Below are positions 54,879-64,000 of a stretch of DNA of 64,000 bases, piece after piece; position 1 is the stretch's first letter; every line of letters begins with the position of its first letter. The notes beneath the pieces were generated by a model. The model worked only from the letters and a program-made list of their open reading frames with translations. It made no database searches and had not been told where the DNA came from. Made by a program: the position numbers and the translations under genes. Origin of the DNA: Bacteroidota bacterium (GTDB lineage: Bacteria; Bacteroidota; Bacteroidia; 2-12-FULL-35-15). The stretch lies in assembly GCA_016707685.1 (NCBI GenBank), contig JADJHE010000008.1, positions 1 to 64,000 on the forward strand. Reading direction: 5' to 3'.

Positions 54879-57008
54879 ATGAAGATAAATAAAAAATATA
54901 CGATTCTACTGTTTGTTTTGATAGCTATTCATTCGCTGTTTGCACAAACACCTGTTGTGGATAGTTTGAAAAAATTATCGACCGCAAATGTGAACGATAC
55001 CTTGAAAATGCATGCTTATGCAGAATTGACGTATGAGTACTTATCTATTGATATTGATTCGGCAAAAATGTTTGCCAACTTGGGGATAAAAAAATATAGC
55101 AACAACAAAAATAAATTATTGCTTTCGGATTTGTATGCAGCTTTGGGTACAGCTTATGGCTATGAACGTGATTTTGATAATAGTCTTGTCAATTTTAATA
55201 AATCACTAGCCATTTTAAAAACAACAAAAGATAAAACGGCTATTTCAAAAACCTATTTCAATATCGGTTTGATATACTACTATACTGCTAAATACGATTT
55301 AGCAATTCAGCAATACATTGAAGCATTAAAATTATTAGAATCAATAAAAGACACGCAAACACTTCCTAATATTTACAATGGCTTGAGTGGTATGTACAAA
55401 GAGATTCGCAACTATGACGAAGCACTTAATTATGGACAAAAAGCCTTAAAATTATTTAGTCAGAATAAAGATTCAGTTGGCATGGCATCGGCATTAAACA
55501 ATGTTGGAAATGTATACGATTATCAGAATAAATTGGATGAGGCACTAGATAATTATCGCAAATCGATGCGAATGAAAGAGCTTATAAAAATGGAAAGAGG
55601 GATGTCTAGTACACTCAACAACATTGGAATTATATTATCAAAAAAAGATAGTGTGTTGCAAGCCTTGGAATATTACAACAAAGCATTAAGCTTTTCGTCT
55701 GTTAACTCCGATAAGATAAGTCAGGCTGTTTCCTATGATGGAATAGGAATGGTGTATTACAAAATGAAACAATACGATAAAGCGCTTTCGTTTTTAGAAA
55801 AAAGCATCGCTATATCTACCGATATTGATTCAAAATTGGATATTGTAAGTACGTATGAAAAAATTGCTTTATGTTATGCAGCTAAAGGGAATTACAAAAA
55901 AGCATTTGATTACCAGCAGTTATTATTTGCAACAAAAGATTCTATTTTTAATGTGGAAAGTTCGAGACAAGTTAACGAGTTGGCTACACAATACGAAACA
56001 GAAAAAAAACAATTGTTGATTGATAATTTGAATAAGGACAATGCTTTAAAGCAAGAAGAGTTGGCAAAATCCGAATTGCAAGTGAAGCAACAAAACATGC
56101 AAATCATGTTTTTTATTTTAGCGGTATTATTGCTCTCGATATTGTCGTTTTTCATTTTTAGAAGCTACAAACAAAAGAAACAATCGGCAGAAATTATTCT
56201 TTCTCAAAAAGAAGAAGTTGAGCGCCAGCGTGATTTAGTAGAAGAAAAAAGCAAAGAAATTACAGATAGTATTCATTATGCAAAGCGCATTCAGCAAGCA
56301 TTGTTGGCATCCGATACATTTCTAAAAAAGCACATTGCCGATTATTTTATTTTTTACAAACCAAAGGACATTGTGAGTGGCGATTTTTATTGGGCAAATG
56401 TGATTGATGGTAAATTTGTATTGATAACAGCCGATTGCACAGGACATGGAGTTCCGGGTGCATTCATGAGTTTGTTAAACATTTCATATTTAAACGAAGC
56501 AATTATTGAAAAAAGAATGGATGCTCCGGATAAAATTTTGGATTATGTTCGTTCGCAAATTATTCAATCATTAAATCCAGAAGGCTCAGAAAATGAAGGA
56601 AGAGATGGTATGGATGCTACACTTTGTATTTATGATTTTAAAGGAATGTGGTTGCGTTTTTCTGCAGCAAACAATCCTTTGTGGTTGTATCGTAACAATG
56701 AAATAAAAGAATTTTCGGCCGATAAAATGCCTGTTGGAATGTATCATGGCGAACAAAAACCCTTTACACAACAAACAATTGGATTAAGAAAGGATGATAT
56801 CGTTTATACATTTACAGATGGATTTGCGGATCAATTTGGAGGCGAAAAAGGCAAAAAATTTAAATATAAAAATCTTCAGCAATTGTTGCTCAGCAATGCC
56901 AGTAAGCCAATGGCAGAGCAAAAACAAATCCTTGAAAAAACATTAAGAGATTGGCAAGGCAATATGGAGCAAGTGGATGATATTCTTATAGTTGGAATTC
57001 GGTTTTAA
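54879..57008 (+). CDS. TPR-sensor SpoIIE/PP2C phosphatase
   Basis: This is a 709-residue protein with a signal peptide (MKINKKYTILLFVLIAIHSL). Seven to eight TPR units follow (for example YFNIGLIYYYTAKYDLAIQQ and NNVGNVYDYQNKLDEALDNY), then a coiled segment and a membrane helix (about 408-427, FFILAVLLLSILSFFIF). Linker ITDSIHYAKRIQQALLA (about 466) leads to a SpoIIE/PP2C domain with SGDFYWANV, DCTGHGVPGAFMS, RDGMDATLC, TDGFADQFGG and QVDDILIVGIRF. The TPR sensor should be outside the membrane and the phosphatase inside. It is the first gene of a plus-strand array of four. Confidence 0.9.
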   Translation: MKINKKYTILLFVLIAIHSLFAQTPVVDSLKKLSTANVNDTLKMHAYAELTYEYLSIDIDSAKMFANLGIKKYSNNKNKLLLSDLYAALGTAYGYERDFDNSLVNFNKSLAILKTTKDKTAISKTYFNIGLIYYYTAKYDLAIQQYIEALKLLESIKDTQTLPNIYNGLSGMYKEIRNYDEALNYGQKALKLFSQNKDSVGMASALNNVGNVYDYQNKLDEALDNYRKSMRMKELIKMERGMSSTLNNIGIILSKKDSVLQALEYYNKALSFSSVNSDKISQAVSYDGIGMVYYKMKQYDKALSFLEKSIAISTDIDSKLDIVSTYEKIALCYAAKGNYKKAFDYQQLLFATKDSIFNVESSRQVNELATQYETEKKQLLIDNLNKDNALKQEELAKSELQVKQQNMQIMFFILAVLLLSILSFFIFRSYKQKKQSAEIILSQKEEVERQRDLVEEKSKEITDSIHYAKRIQQALLASDTFLKKHIADYFIFYKPKDIVSGDFYWANVIDGKFVLITADCTGHGVPGAFMSLLNISYLNEAIIEKRMDAPDKILDYVRSQIIQSLNPEGSENEGRDGMDATLCIYDFKGMWLRFSAANNPLWLYRNNEIKEFSADKMPVGMYHGEQKPFTQQTIGLRKDDIVYTFTDGFADQFGGEKGKKFKYKNLQQLLLSNASKPMAEQKQILEKTLRDWQGNMEQVDDILIVGIRF

Positions 57009-57090
57009 TTCCTATTAATTTTATAAGCATTTTTATCTTGCACATGTGCCGTTTTTTCTTTTATTTAGTAGTGTTTTTAACGATTTTATT

Positions 57091-60000
57091 GTGCCCACAA
57101 CAGTACTAAAAAAATATTTTTTATTCGTAGTTGTTTTTTTGTTCGTGCTTTTTTCGAAAGCACAACAAATGAACTTCAAAAACTTTTCTATTGAGGATGG
57201 TCTTCCTCAGTCTCAAATTATTGATATCTGTCAAGACAATACGGGTGTTATTTGGTTTGCTACCAATGGTGGTGGTGTGAGTAGATACAATGGGAATAAA
57301 TTTCTAAACTACAATACAAAAGATGGTTTAAGGAATAACCGTGTTTACGATATTTTCCAAGATTCAAAAAATACCATTTGGATAGGAACAGGCAAAGGGC
57401 TGAATAAATTTCACAATAATAAACTTGTTCATATTAGTGATGCGCAACTTGATCAGAAATCGATTCACAAAATTTATGAAAACACGAATGGTGAAATTTG
57501 GGTAGGTACGAGCGATGGAATTTTTATTTACAACGGTAAAAATTTTAGACCTTTTGTTGGTAACGATTCTATTGGTGCTTTTCAAGTATGGTCTATTCAG
57601 CAAGATAAGGCTGGAAATACGTGGATAGGAACATTGATGAATGGCGTTTTCTGTTATGATGGGAAACAAATGATTCATTTTACAAAAGAAAATGGATTGA
57701 TTGATTCAAAAAACAGAGATATTCTAATCAAAGGAAATCAGGTTTGGATTTCTACTTACAGAGGAATTAATATTTATGATTTATCAAAATCTTATTCGGG
57801 GAATCGTAAACTTGACACATTAAAATTTAATGGCAAACCATATCTTGAAACCGTTTATCGTTTTTACAAAGACACGAGTGGCGCGATATGGGCAGGAGTT
57901 GGTTCGGGGGTTGTGAAAATTACTTATGGGAACATTAAACATATTACAAAGCAAAACGGACTTTGTAGTAATATGATTTGTGGCATTACACAAGATAAAG
58001 AGGGAAATTTGTGGTTTGGTTCATTTGGAGGCGGTGTTAGTAAATACAGAAATGAATTATTTGAGAACATCAATGAAAATCAAGGATTAGCAAACAATAC
58101 GGTTATGTCTTTTTTCAAAGACAGTAAAAACAATATGTGGATTGGTACTTGGGGAGGTGGTGTTTCCAAATTAGATTTAACAACACTAGAAAAACACGAC
58201 TCTATTTCAATTCAAAATTTTATTCAATCAAAAAATGGTTTGGCATTTAACAATGTTTGGAGTATTTGCGAAGACAAGGCAGGAAAAATTTGGCTAGGGA
58301 CTTCAGCTCAAGGTGTAAGTGTATACGATGGGAAAGATTTTAAAAACTATCATATCAAAGATGGTTTGCATGGTATTCGAATTCAAACAATATTGTGCGA
58401 TAAAAAAGGAAATATTTGGATGGCCAATGAAAACGGCTTAGATAAATTTGATGGTAAAACATTTACATATTACGGTGAAAAGGAAGGAATGTCGGCAGAA
58501 GGAGTAAATGCTATTTATGAAGACAACGTTGGAAACCTTTGGTTTGGTTCACCCGATCGAATTATAAAATACGATGGTAAAATTTTTACCACCTTACTTC
58601 GACCAGGCGGTTTCCCTAAAATACGAAATATTATTCGAGACAAGTTTGGTTACATGTGGTTTAGTACAGATGCAGGTGCATGTGTTTATACGGGAAGTAA
58701 ATTTTATTTGGTTTCAGAGTCGGATGGTTTAAGTTCAAATACAGTTTATTATGTAAAACCCGATGAAGATGGGAATTTGTGGTTGGGAACAAATAACGGG
58801 ATTGATAAGCTCGACCTTTATAAATTTGTAAACAACAATGAAGTAGAGATAAAACATTATGGTAAGGAAGAAGGTTTTATGGGAGTTGAATGCAACCAAA
58901 ATGCTTTTTATAAAAACGATGACGGAAAGCTGTGGATAGGAACAATTGGTGGTGTTACCATTTACAATCCTAAAGAAGAACGAATTAATAAAATCGAACC
59001 CCAAACACACATTACAGGAATTCGTTTATTTTTAGAGGATACAAATTTTAAAAAGTATTCGGATAGTATATTAGATGGACTTCCGATTAATCTTGTTCTT
59101 CCATACGATAAAAATCACATTACGTTTGACTTTATAGGAATATCACATACAATTCCAAACAAAGTAAAATACCAGTTTATGCTGGAAGGAGCCGATCAAA
59201 ATTGGTTGCCTGAAGGGAAAGAAATAAGTGCTACGTATTCAAATTTGCCTCCTGGTAAATACACGTTTGTATTAATTGCAAAAAACAATGATGGTATCTG
59301 GAATAAAAACCCTGTTCGTTTTTCTTTCGAAATAGTTCCTCCTTTTTGGCGTCAGTCTTGGTTTTATCTATTGTCGGGTGCAATTGGGATAACAGCAATT
59401 TATCTTTTTGTTAAAATGCGTGAGCATAGTTTGCAAAGAAGTAGAATGCGTTTAAAAGAAGAAGTAGCAAACAGAACAAAAGAATTGGAAGAAGAGAAAG
59501 AAAAATTGCAAGAAGCATATTCTGAAATTGATGAAAAAAACAAAGACATTACCGATAGTATAAAGTATGCGAAACGAATCCAAGAAGCAATTTTGCCTGC
59601 CGATTCAATTTTTAAACAACACTTGCCAAATTCGTTTGTGTTGTATAAACCAAAAGATATTGTAAGTGGAGACTTTTACTGGTTAGAAAAATGGGGACAT
59701 CAAATTTTGATAGCAGCAGTTGATTGCACTGGACATGGCGTTCCTGGTGCCTTTATGAGTATTGTTGGGCACAACTTGTTAACTCAAACAGTAAATGCAT
59801 TGGGGTTATCGAAACCCGCTTTGGTATTAAATGAAGTAAACCAACAACTCTCCAAAAAACTAAATCAAAATCCAGAAGAAGCAACCGTTCGCGATGGAAT
59901 GGACATTGCTCTGTGTGGAATTAATTACGTTAAAAAAACAATTGAATTTGCGGGAGCCAATAATCCCGTTTGGATTATTAAAAATGGGAAGGAGTTGGTT

Positions 60001-60301
60001 CAACTAAATGGAGACAAATTTCCAATAGGCGCTTTTGTTGGAGAAGAGCTTCAGCAATTTACCAATCATGAATGGCAATTACAAGAAGGTGATATCATTT
60101 ATTTGTTTACTGATGGTTATGCCGATCAGTTTGGTGGACCTAAAGGAAAAATTCAAATACAAACAATTCGAAGAGTTGCTATTGTCTGTTTGCAATAAAC
60201 CATTTGCAGAACAAAAAGAACGATTAGAAAAAACAATAGAAGAGTGGCGAGGAGAGTTGGAGCAGGTAGATGATATATTGGTTATTGGAATAAAGATATA
60301 A
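57091..60301 (+). CDS. Propeller / Y_Y_Y / SpoIIE-PP2C phosphatase, frameshifted near the 3' end
   Basis: The protein has about 1,070 residues. A signal peptide (LKKYFLFVVVFLFVLFSKA) from GTG 57091 precedes propeller repeats such as GVIWFATNGGGVSRYN and TIWIGTGKGLNKF, then a Y_Y_Y domain (FMLEGADQNWLPEGK) and a membrane helix (about residue 760). Linker ITDSIKYAKRIQEAILP follows and then the PP2C core (SGDFYWLE, DCTGHGVPGAFMS, RDGMDIALC, TDGYADQFGG). The continuous frame stops at 60198. Removing one A (or adding two) in the A5 run at 60147-60151 restores FKYKQFEELLL and the terminal QVDDILVIGIKI to 60301. GTG at 57046 is another possible start. Four bases separate its stop from the next TTG start. 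Confidence 0.85.
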
Positions 60302-60304
60302 AAG

Positions 60305-63300
60305 TTGAAACTACTAAAAAAATACTACTACTACTTTTGTTTTTTGTTGTTAGCGCCACGAAGGCGCAATACAATGGCTTTCCTATTCGAAACTACTCCC
60401 AAAAGGAATACAATGCATTTATGCAAAATTGGTATTGTGTTCAAGATAAACGTGGTGTTTTATATTTTGGAAATAGTAGTAATGTATTGGAATACGATGG
60501 AAAAAACTGGCGTAAAATTCCAATTGTTAAAGGAGTTGCTGTTCGCTCACTATACATAAATAGTCAAGGGACCATATTTGTTGGAACGGTTGGTGATTTT
60601 GGTTATTTAGCACCTCAAAAAAATGGAGATTTAATTTATCAATCATTAAGCTCCTTGTTACCTGCTGAAAAAAGAACATTTTCAGATGTGTGGCACATAC
60701 AAGAATTGAATGGTGCAATTCATTTTCAAACGAGTGAAAATATATTTGTTTATGAAAAGAATAAACTAAAAGTTGTTGCACCAACGCAAAACACATTTGC
60801 TTCCATCTCGTTTAAAATAAACGATCTTCTATTGCTTCGTGAGCGTAAAATTGGATTGATGAAGTGGGACGGCAAATCTTTGTCATTGTTTCCGGGTGGA
60901 GCTTTTTTGCAGAACACTGCAGTTGTAGGGATGATTAATTTTCCAACCCAACACAGCAAGAATATTTTAACAATCTCAGTTGATGAAGGATTTGCCTTCA
61001 TCGATACTGAAAAAGGAAAAATTACAAAATACAATGCTCCTTCCGAAAACGAATTAAATACGATTGGCGTTTTAGGAATGCAGTGGTTTAATGATTCAAC
61101 AATAATTTTAAATACACGCTCAGGTGTTTATTTTTTAGATAACAAACTAAACATCATTCGAACAATAACCAAAGCAGATGGATTGGTAGATGAATCGGTA
61201 GCAGACATTTTTTTTGATTTGCAAAAAGAAATGTGGCTAAGCACAAATAATGGAATTAGTAAAGTATCGGTAAATTCTCCCTTTTATTATTACAATGCTA
61301 CAGCAGGATTAAATGGAAATATTGAAGCTATTACAACACTTGGAAATACAATTTACGTTGGAACAACATCTGGAATGTATGTTGCAGAATTAGGAACAAA
61401 CAATAGAAGTGGCGCTCCTCAAAAATTAGTTTTTAATCAAGTTGAAGGCACTTATTTTGAGACATGGAATTTTAGAGTGGCAGAGAACAGGGTATATGGA
61501 GCAACAAGTGATGGGGTTTTCGAAATTGTAAACAAAAAAGTGGCTCGTCTTACGAAGGCATATTCGAACACAATTTATATTCACGAAAACAACCGAATGT
61601 TTATCGGTGAAAAAGATGGTTTACGAGTTTTAGATAAAAAGGGAGAAAAATGGATTGAATCGCACTTTTTTAGTATTCCAACAAGCGATATTATGAACTT
61701 TGTATTGGAGGGAATAAATGAGAAGAGTGAGTCTTTCGTCTGGTTTAGCACTCGAAACAGTGGTGTATATAAAATGATCATACAACCGGATTATAATTAT
61801 GCACTAACACATTTTGATACAACAAATGGATTGCCGAATGAACAGGTATTTATATTTAAAAAAAATCAGGAGGTATACTTCAATGGAAATCATTTTGTTT
61901 ATCAATTTGATAAAAAGGCATCGAACCCAAAGAAAAAATTTGTTGTTGTCAATAAAAATGCATCAGCTTATAACCATAATGCAGAACCAATTCCACTTTT
62001 AAATATTGAAAATCCGAACACCCAAAAAACAGTTAAAGCAATAGCGGCAATCGAAGACCAAGGTTATACCTATTACCAATCCGATTCGTCTATTTTGTGG
62101 ATAGGTTTAACAGATGTACTCACGCGCTATGATGCAACAGTTCAAAAGGAATATTCACCCGTATATACTACACTTATCAGAAAGGTTACTATTGCAAACG
62201 ATTCAACTGTTTTTGCAGGGACATTTTCTGTTCCTTTTGAAAACGGCTATGTGGTTGTTGATACACAAACCACGAACTTTATTCCAGAAATTGCTTATAA
62301 ATACAACACATTGGATTTTAACTATTCAGCAGCATTTTATGATCGAGAGGATAAAATAAATTTTAGTTATAAATTAGTTGGTTTTGATACGGCTTGGAGT
62401 GAGTGGTCTAGCTTGAATTATAAACAATACACCAATTTGTATGAAGGCGAATACTCCTTTGAAGTAAAAGCAAAAAACATTTATGGACATGAAAGTAAAA
62501 TAGCAAACTATCGTTTTGTTATTCTACCTCCTTGGTATAGATCTTTCATTGCTTATATCATCTATTTTATTGCATTTATTATTTTGATTATCATAATTGT
62601 TCGCATAAGTGTTTGGCGATTAAGAAAAGCGAAAATAAAACTTGAAAAGATTGTTGACGAAAGAACCGCAGAAGTTGTAAAACAAAAAGAAGAACTACAG
62701 CAAAAAAGCGAAATTATTGAAGTTGCATACAATGATATCAAATCAAGTATTAATTATGCAAAACGAATTCAAGAAGCAATTCTTCCTTTGAATGAAGAAA
62801 TAAAAAAATCTTTCCCAGAATCATTCATTTTGTTTAAACCAAGAGATGTTGTAAGTGGAGATTTTTATTGGTTTACGAAAACCGCAGGAAAAACAATTAT
62901 TGCATGCGTTGATTGCACAGGCCATGGCGTACCTGGTGCTTTTATGAGTATGATTGGCAATACGCTATTAAACGAAATTGTGGTCGAAAAAAATATTACA
63001 CAACCCAATCAAATACTTAACTTACTTCATGAGCGTGTTCGACAATCGTTAAAGCAGGATATGGAAAACACAGAGACACGCGATGGAATGGACATTGCTA
63101 TTTGTGTAATTGATGATGCGAAAGAGCAATTGCACTATGCAGGTGCAAATCGCTCCTTGGTAATTATTCGCGACAAGTCCTTAATTGAACTAAAAGCAGA
63201 CAAACAGCCTATAGGTGGTGATCAAATGGAGCAAGACCGTGTTTTCAAAAACATCGAATTTAAGCTTCATAAAAACGATGTTATTTACATGACAACAGAT

Positions 63301-63492
63301 GGTTATGCGGATCAATTTGGAGGAGAAAAAGGGAAAAAATTTATGGTAAAACGCCTACATCAGCTATTGATAGATTTGAATGATAAAAAAATGGATGTAC
63401 AAAGCATGCTGTTAAAAAATACTATTGAAGACTGGCAAGGGAATCTGGAACAAGTAGATGATATATTGGTAATTGGAATAAAAATCTCATGA
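60305..63492 (+). CDS. Propeller-like / Y_Y_Y / SpoIIE-PP2C phosphatase
   Basis: This is a protein of about 1,062 residues. TTG at 60305 with one more A in the A7 run at 60315-60321 gives a signal peptide MKLLKKILLLLLFFVVSATKA; the uninterrupted frame begins at TTG 60337. Degenerate propeller repeats (YCVQDKRGVLYFGNSSNVLE) are followed by a Y_Y_Y domain (YKLVGFDTAWSEWSSLNY), a membrane helix (FIAYIIYFIAFIILIIIIV) and a coiled coil. The variant linker IKSSINYAKRIQEAILP precedes the PP2C domain (SGDFYWFTK, DCTGHGVPGAFMS, RDGMDIAIC, TDGYADQFGG, QVDDILVIGIKI). Its stop overlaps the next ATG by four bases. Confidence 0.87.
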
Positions 63493-64000
63493 AAAAAATA
63501 ATCGGAATTCTATTTCTTTCAATTTTGACAAACAGTTTTATGTTTGCTCAAAAAAGTAAAGTTGTAGTTGATAGTATACAAAAGCTATTGACTGTTACAA
63601 ACGATGATGCCTTGATTGTTGAATACAAAAATCAACTAGCCTATGAATATGTTATTGACGATGCTGTTAAAGCAAAAAAAACTGCAACAGAAGCACTTTC
63701 CTTGGCAACAAAAATTAATAATCAGTTAGGAATTTTAAATGCGAATAACAATCTTGGTCTTGCTTGTTATTATACAAACGACTATGACCAAGCATTAAAG
63801 CATTATTATATTTCTCGAGATATTGCTAAGGAATTAAAAAACAATTCGAAATTGGCCGTTGCTTTAAATAACATAGGTTTAGTATACGATGACAAAGCAG
63901 ATTATAATAATGCATTAACGTATTATTTGCAATCGTTAAAGCTGGTGGAAGGCACAGGTGAAAGTAAGTCTCAGCTAGCGAGTACATTAAATAACATTGC
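63489..64000 (+). CDS. Start of a TPR sensor protein, probably another SpoIIE-type gene
   Basis: ATG at 63489 overlaps the previous stop by four bases. The 170 visible residues are a signal peptide (MKKIIGILFLSILTNSFMFA) and TPR units (NANNNLGLACYYTNDYDQAL, LNNIGLVYDDKADYNNALTY) that strongly resemble the 54879 protein. The gene continues beyond the window, so the phosphatase domain is expected but not seen. Confidence 0.85.
   Translation, partial: MKKIIGILFLSILTNSFMFAQKSKVVVDSIQKLLTVTNDDALIVEYKNQLAYEYVIDDAVKAKKTATEALSLATKINNQLGILNANNNLGLACYYTNDYDQALKHYYISRDIAKELKNNSKLAVALNNIGLVYDDKADYNNALTYYLQSLKLVEGTGESKSQLASTLNNI

Noticed and set aside
60305..60559. An 84-residue plus-strand frame at the start of the third operon sensor gene
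   Set aside because: Its first six codons are the likely start of the sensor's signal peptide, but the rest is out of phase with it owing to one missing A.

Overview
The window looks like a chromosome segment of a low-GC Bacteroidota bacterium (Flavobacteriia/Sphingobacteriia-like). The signs are type IX secretion sorting domains (type A at 5454-7385 and 21948-23020, type B at 23681-30741), the Bacteroidota promoter pattern TTG-N19/22-TAnnTTTG, many PKD/Ig repeats, periplasmic propeller/Y_Y_Y sensors and the small DUF6341/DUF6427 gene pair next to pur genes. No rRNA, tRNA, CRISPR array or transposase was seen.

Layout. Positions 1-7430 are an accessory island that reads as two integron-like gene cassettes on the minus strand. 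They are separated by attC-like hairpins whose AAC/GTT ends match within each cassette. Cassette 1 (about 5.3 kb) carries a helicase / winged-helix-like protein / PLD nuclease / small protein operon that resembles an anti-phage module. Cassette 2 carries a secreted clan-A glycoside hydrolase. Positions 7604-21459 are mostly housekeeping: DUF1801 and SRPBCC proteins, ybeY, pgk, tspO, a CtpA-type protease, a dCMP deaminase, pgeF, purD, purQ, nadD and superoxide dismutase. Positions 21648-30741 hold small exported proteins and a roughly 2,350-residue PKD/Ig adhesin-like protein. Positions 30862-35642 hold a SIMPL protein, a NUC1-type nuclease, sixA, metX, osmC and a metZ-like gene.

A second theme is a family of at least five membrane-anchored SpoIIE/PP2C-type phosphatases with periplasmic propeller or TPR sensor parts: 35644-38982, 38972-42121, 54879-57008, 57091-60301 and 60305-63492. 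A sixth TPR gene starts at 63489 and runs off the end. All five complete ones share an almost invariant helical linker just before the phosphatase domain. The last four genes form a tight plus-strand operon. They probably turn extracytoplasmic signals into dephosphorylation of an unseen cytoplasmic partner.

Between 42129 and 54774 lie a thioredoxin-TPR protein, an acyltransferase, a YwqK-like MORN protein, a damaged rhlE helicase, two SAM methyltransferases, a TSUP transporter and an ABC-F ATPase. Many genes in the window are split by indels, most of them one or two bases long and in A/T homopolymers (helicase, SRPBCC, pgeF, NHL/T9SS, PKD, SIMPL, YwqK, rhlE, lipocalin-like, two PP2C genes). 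They are densest at 45.4-48 kb. This suggests uncorrected long-read homopolymer errors at least as much as true gene decay, so broken genes are reported as composites.
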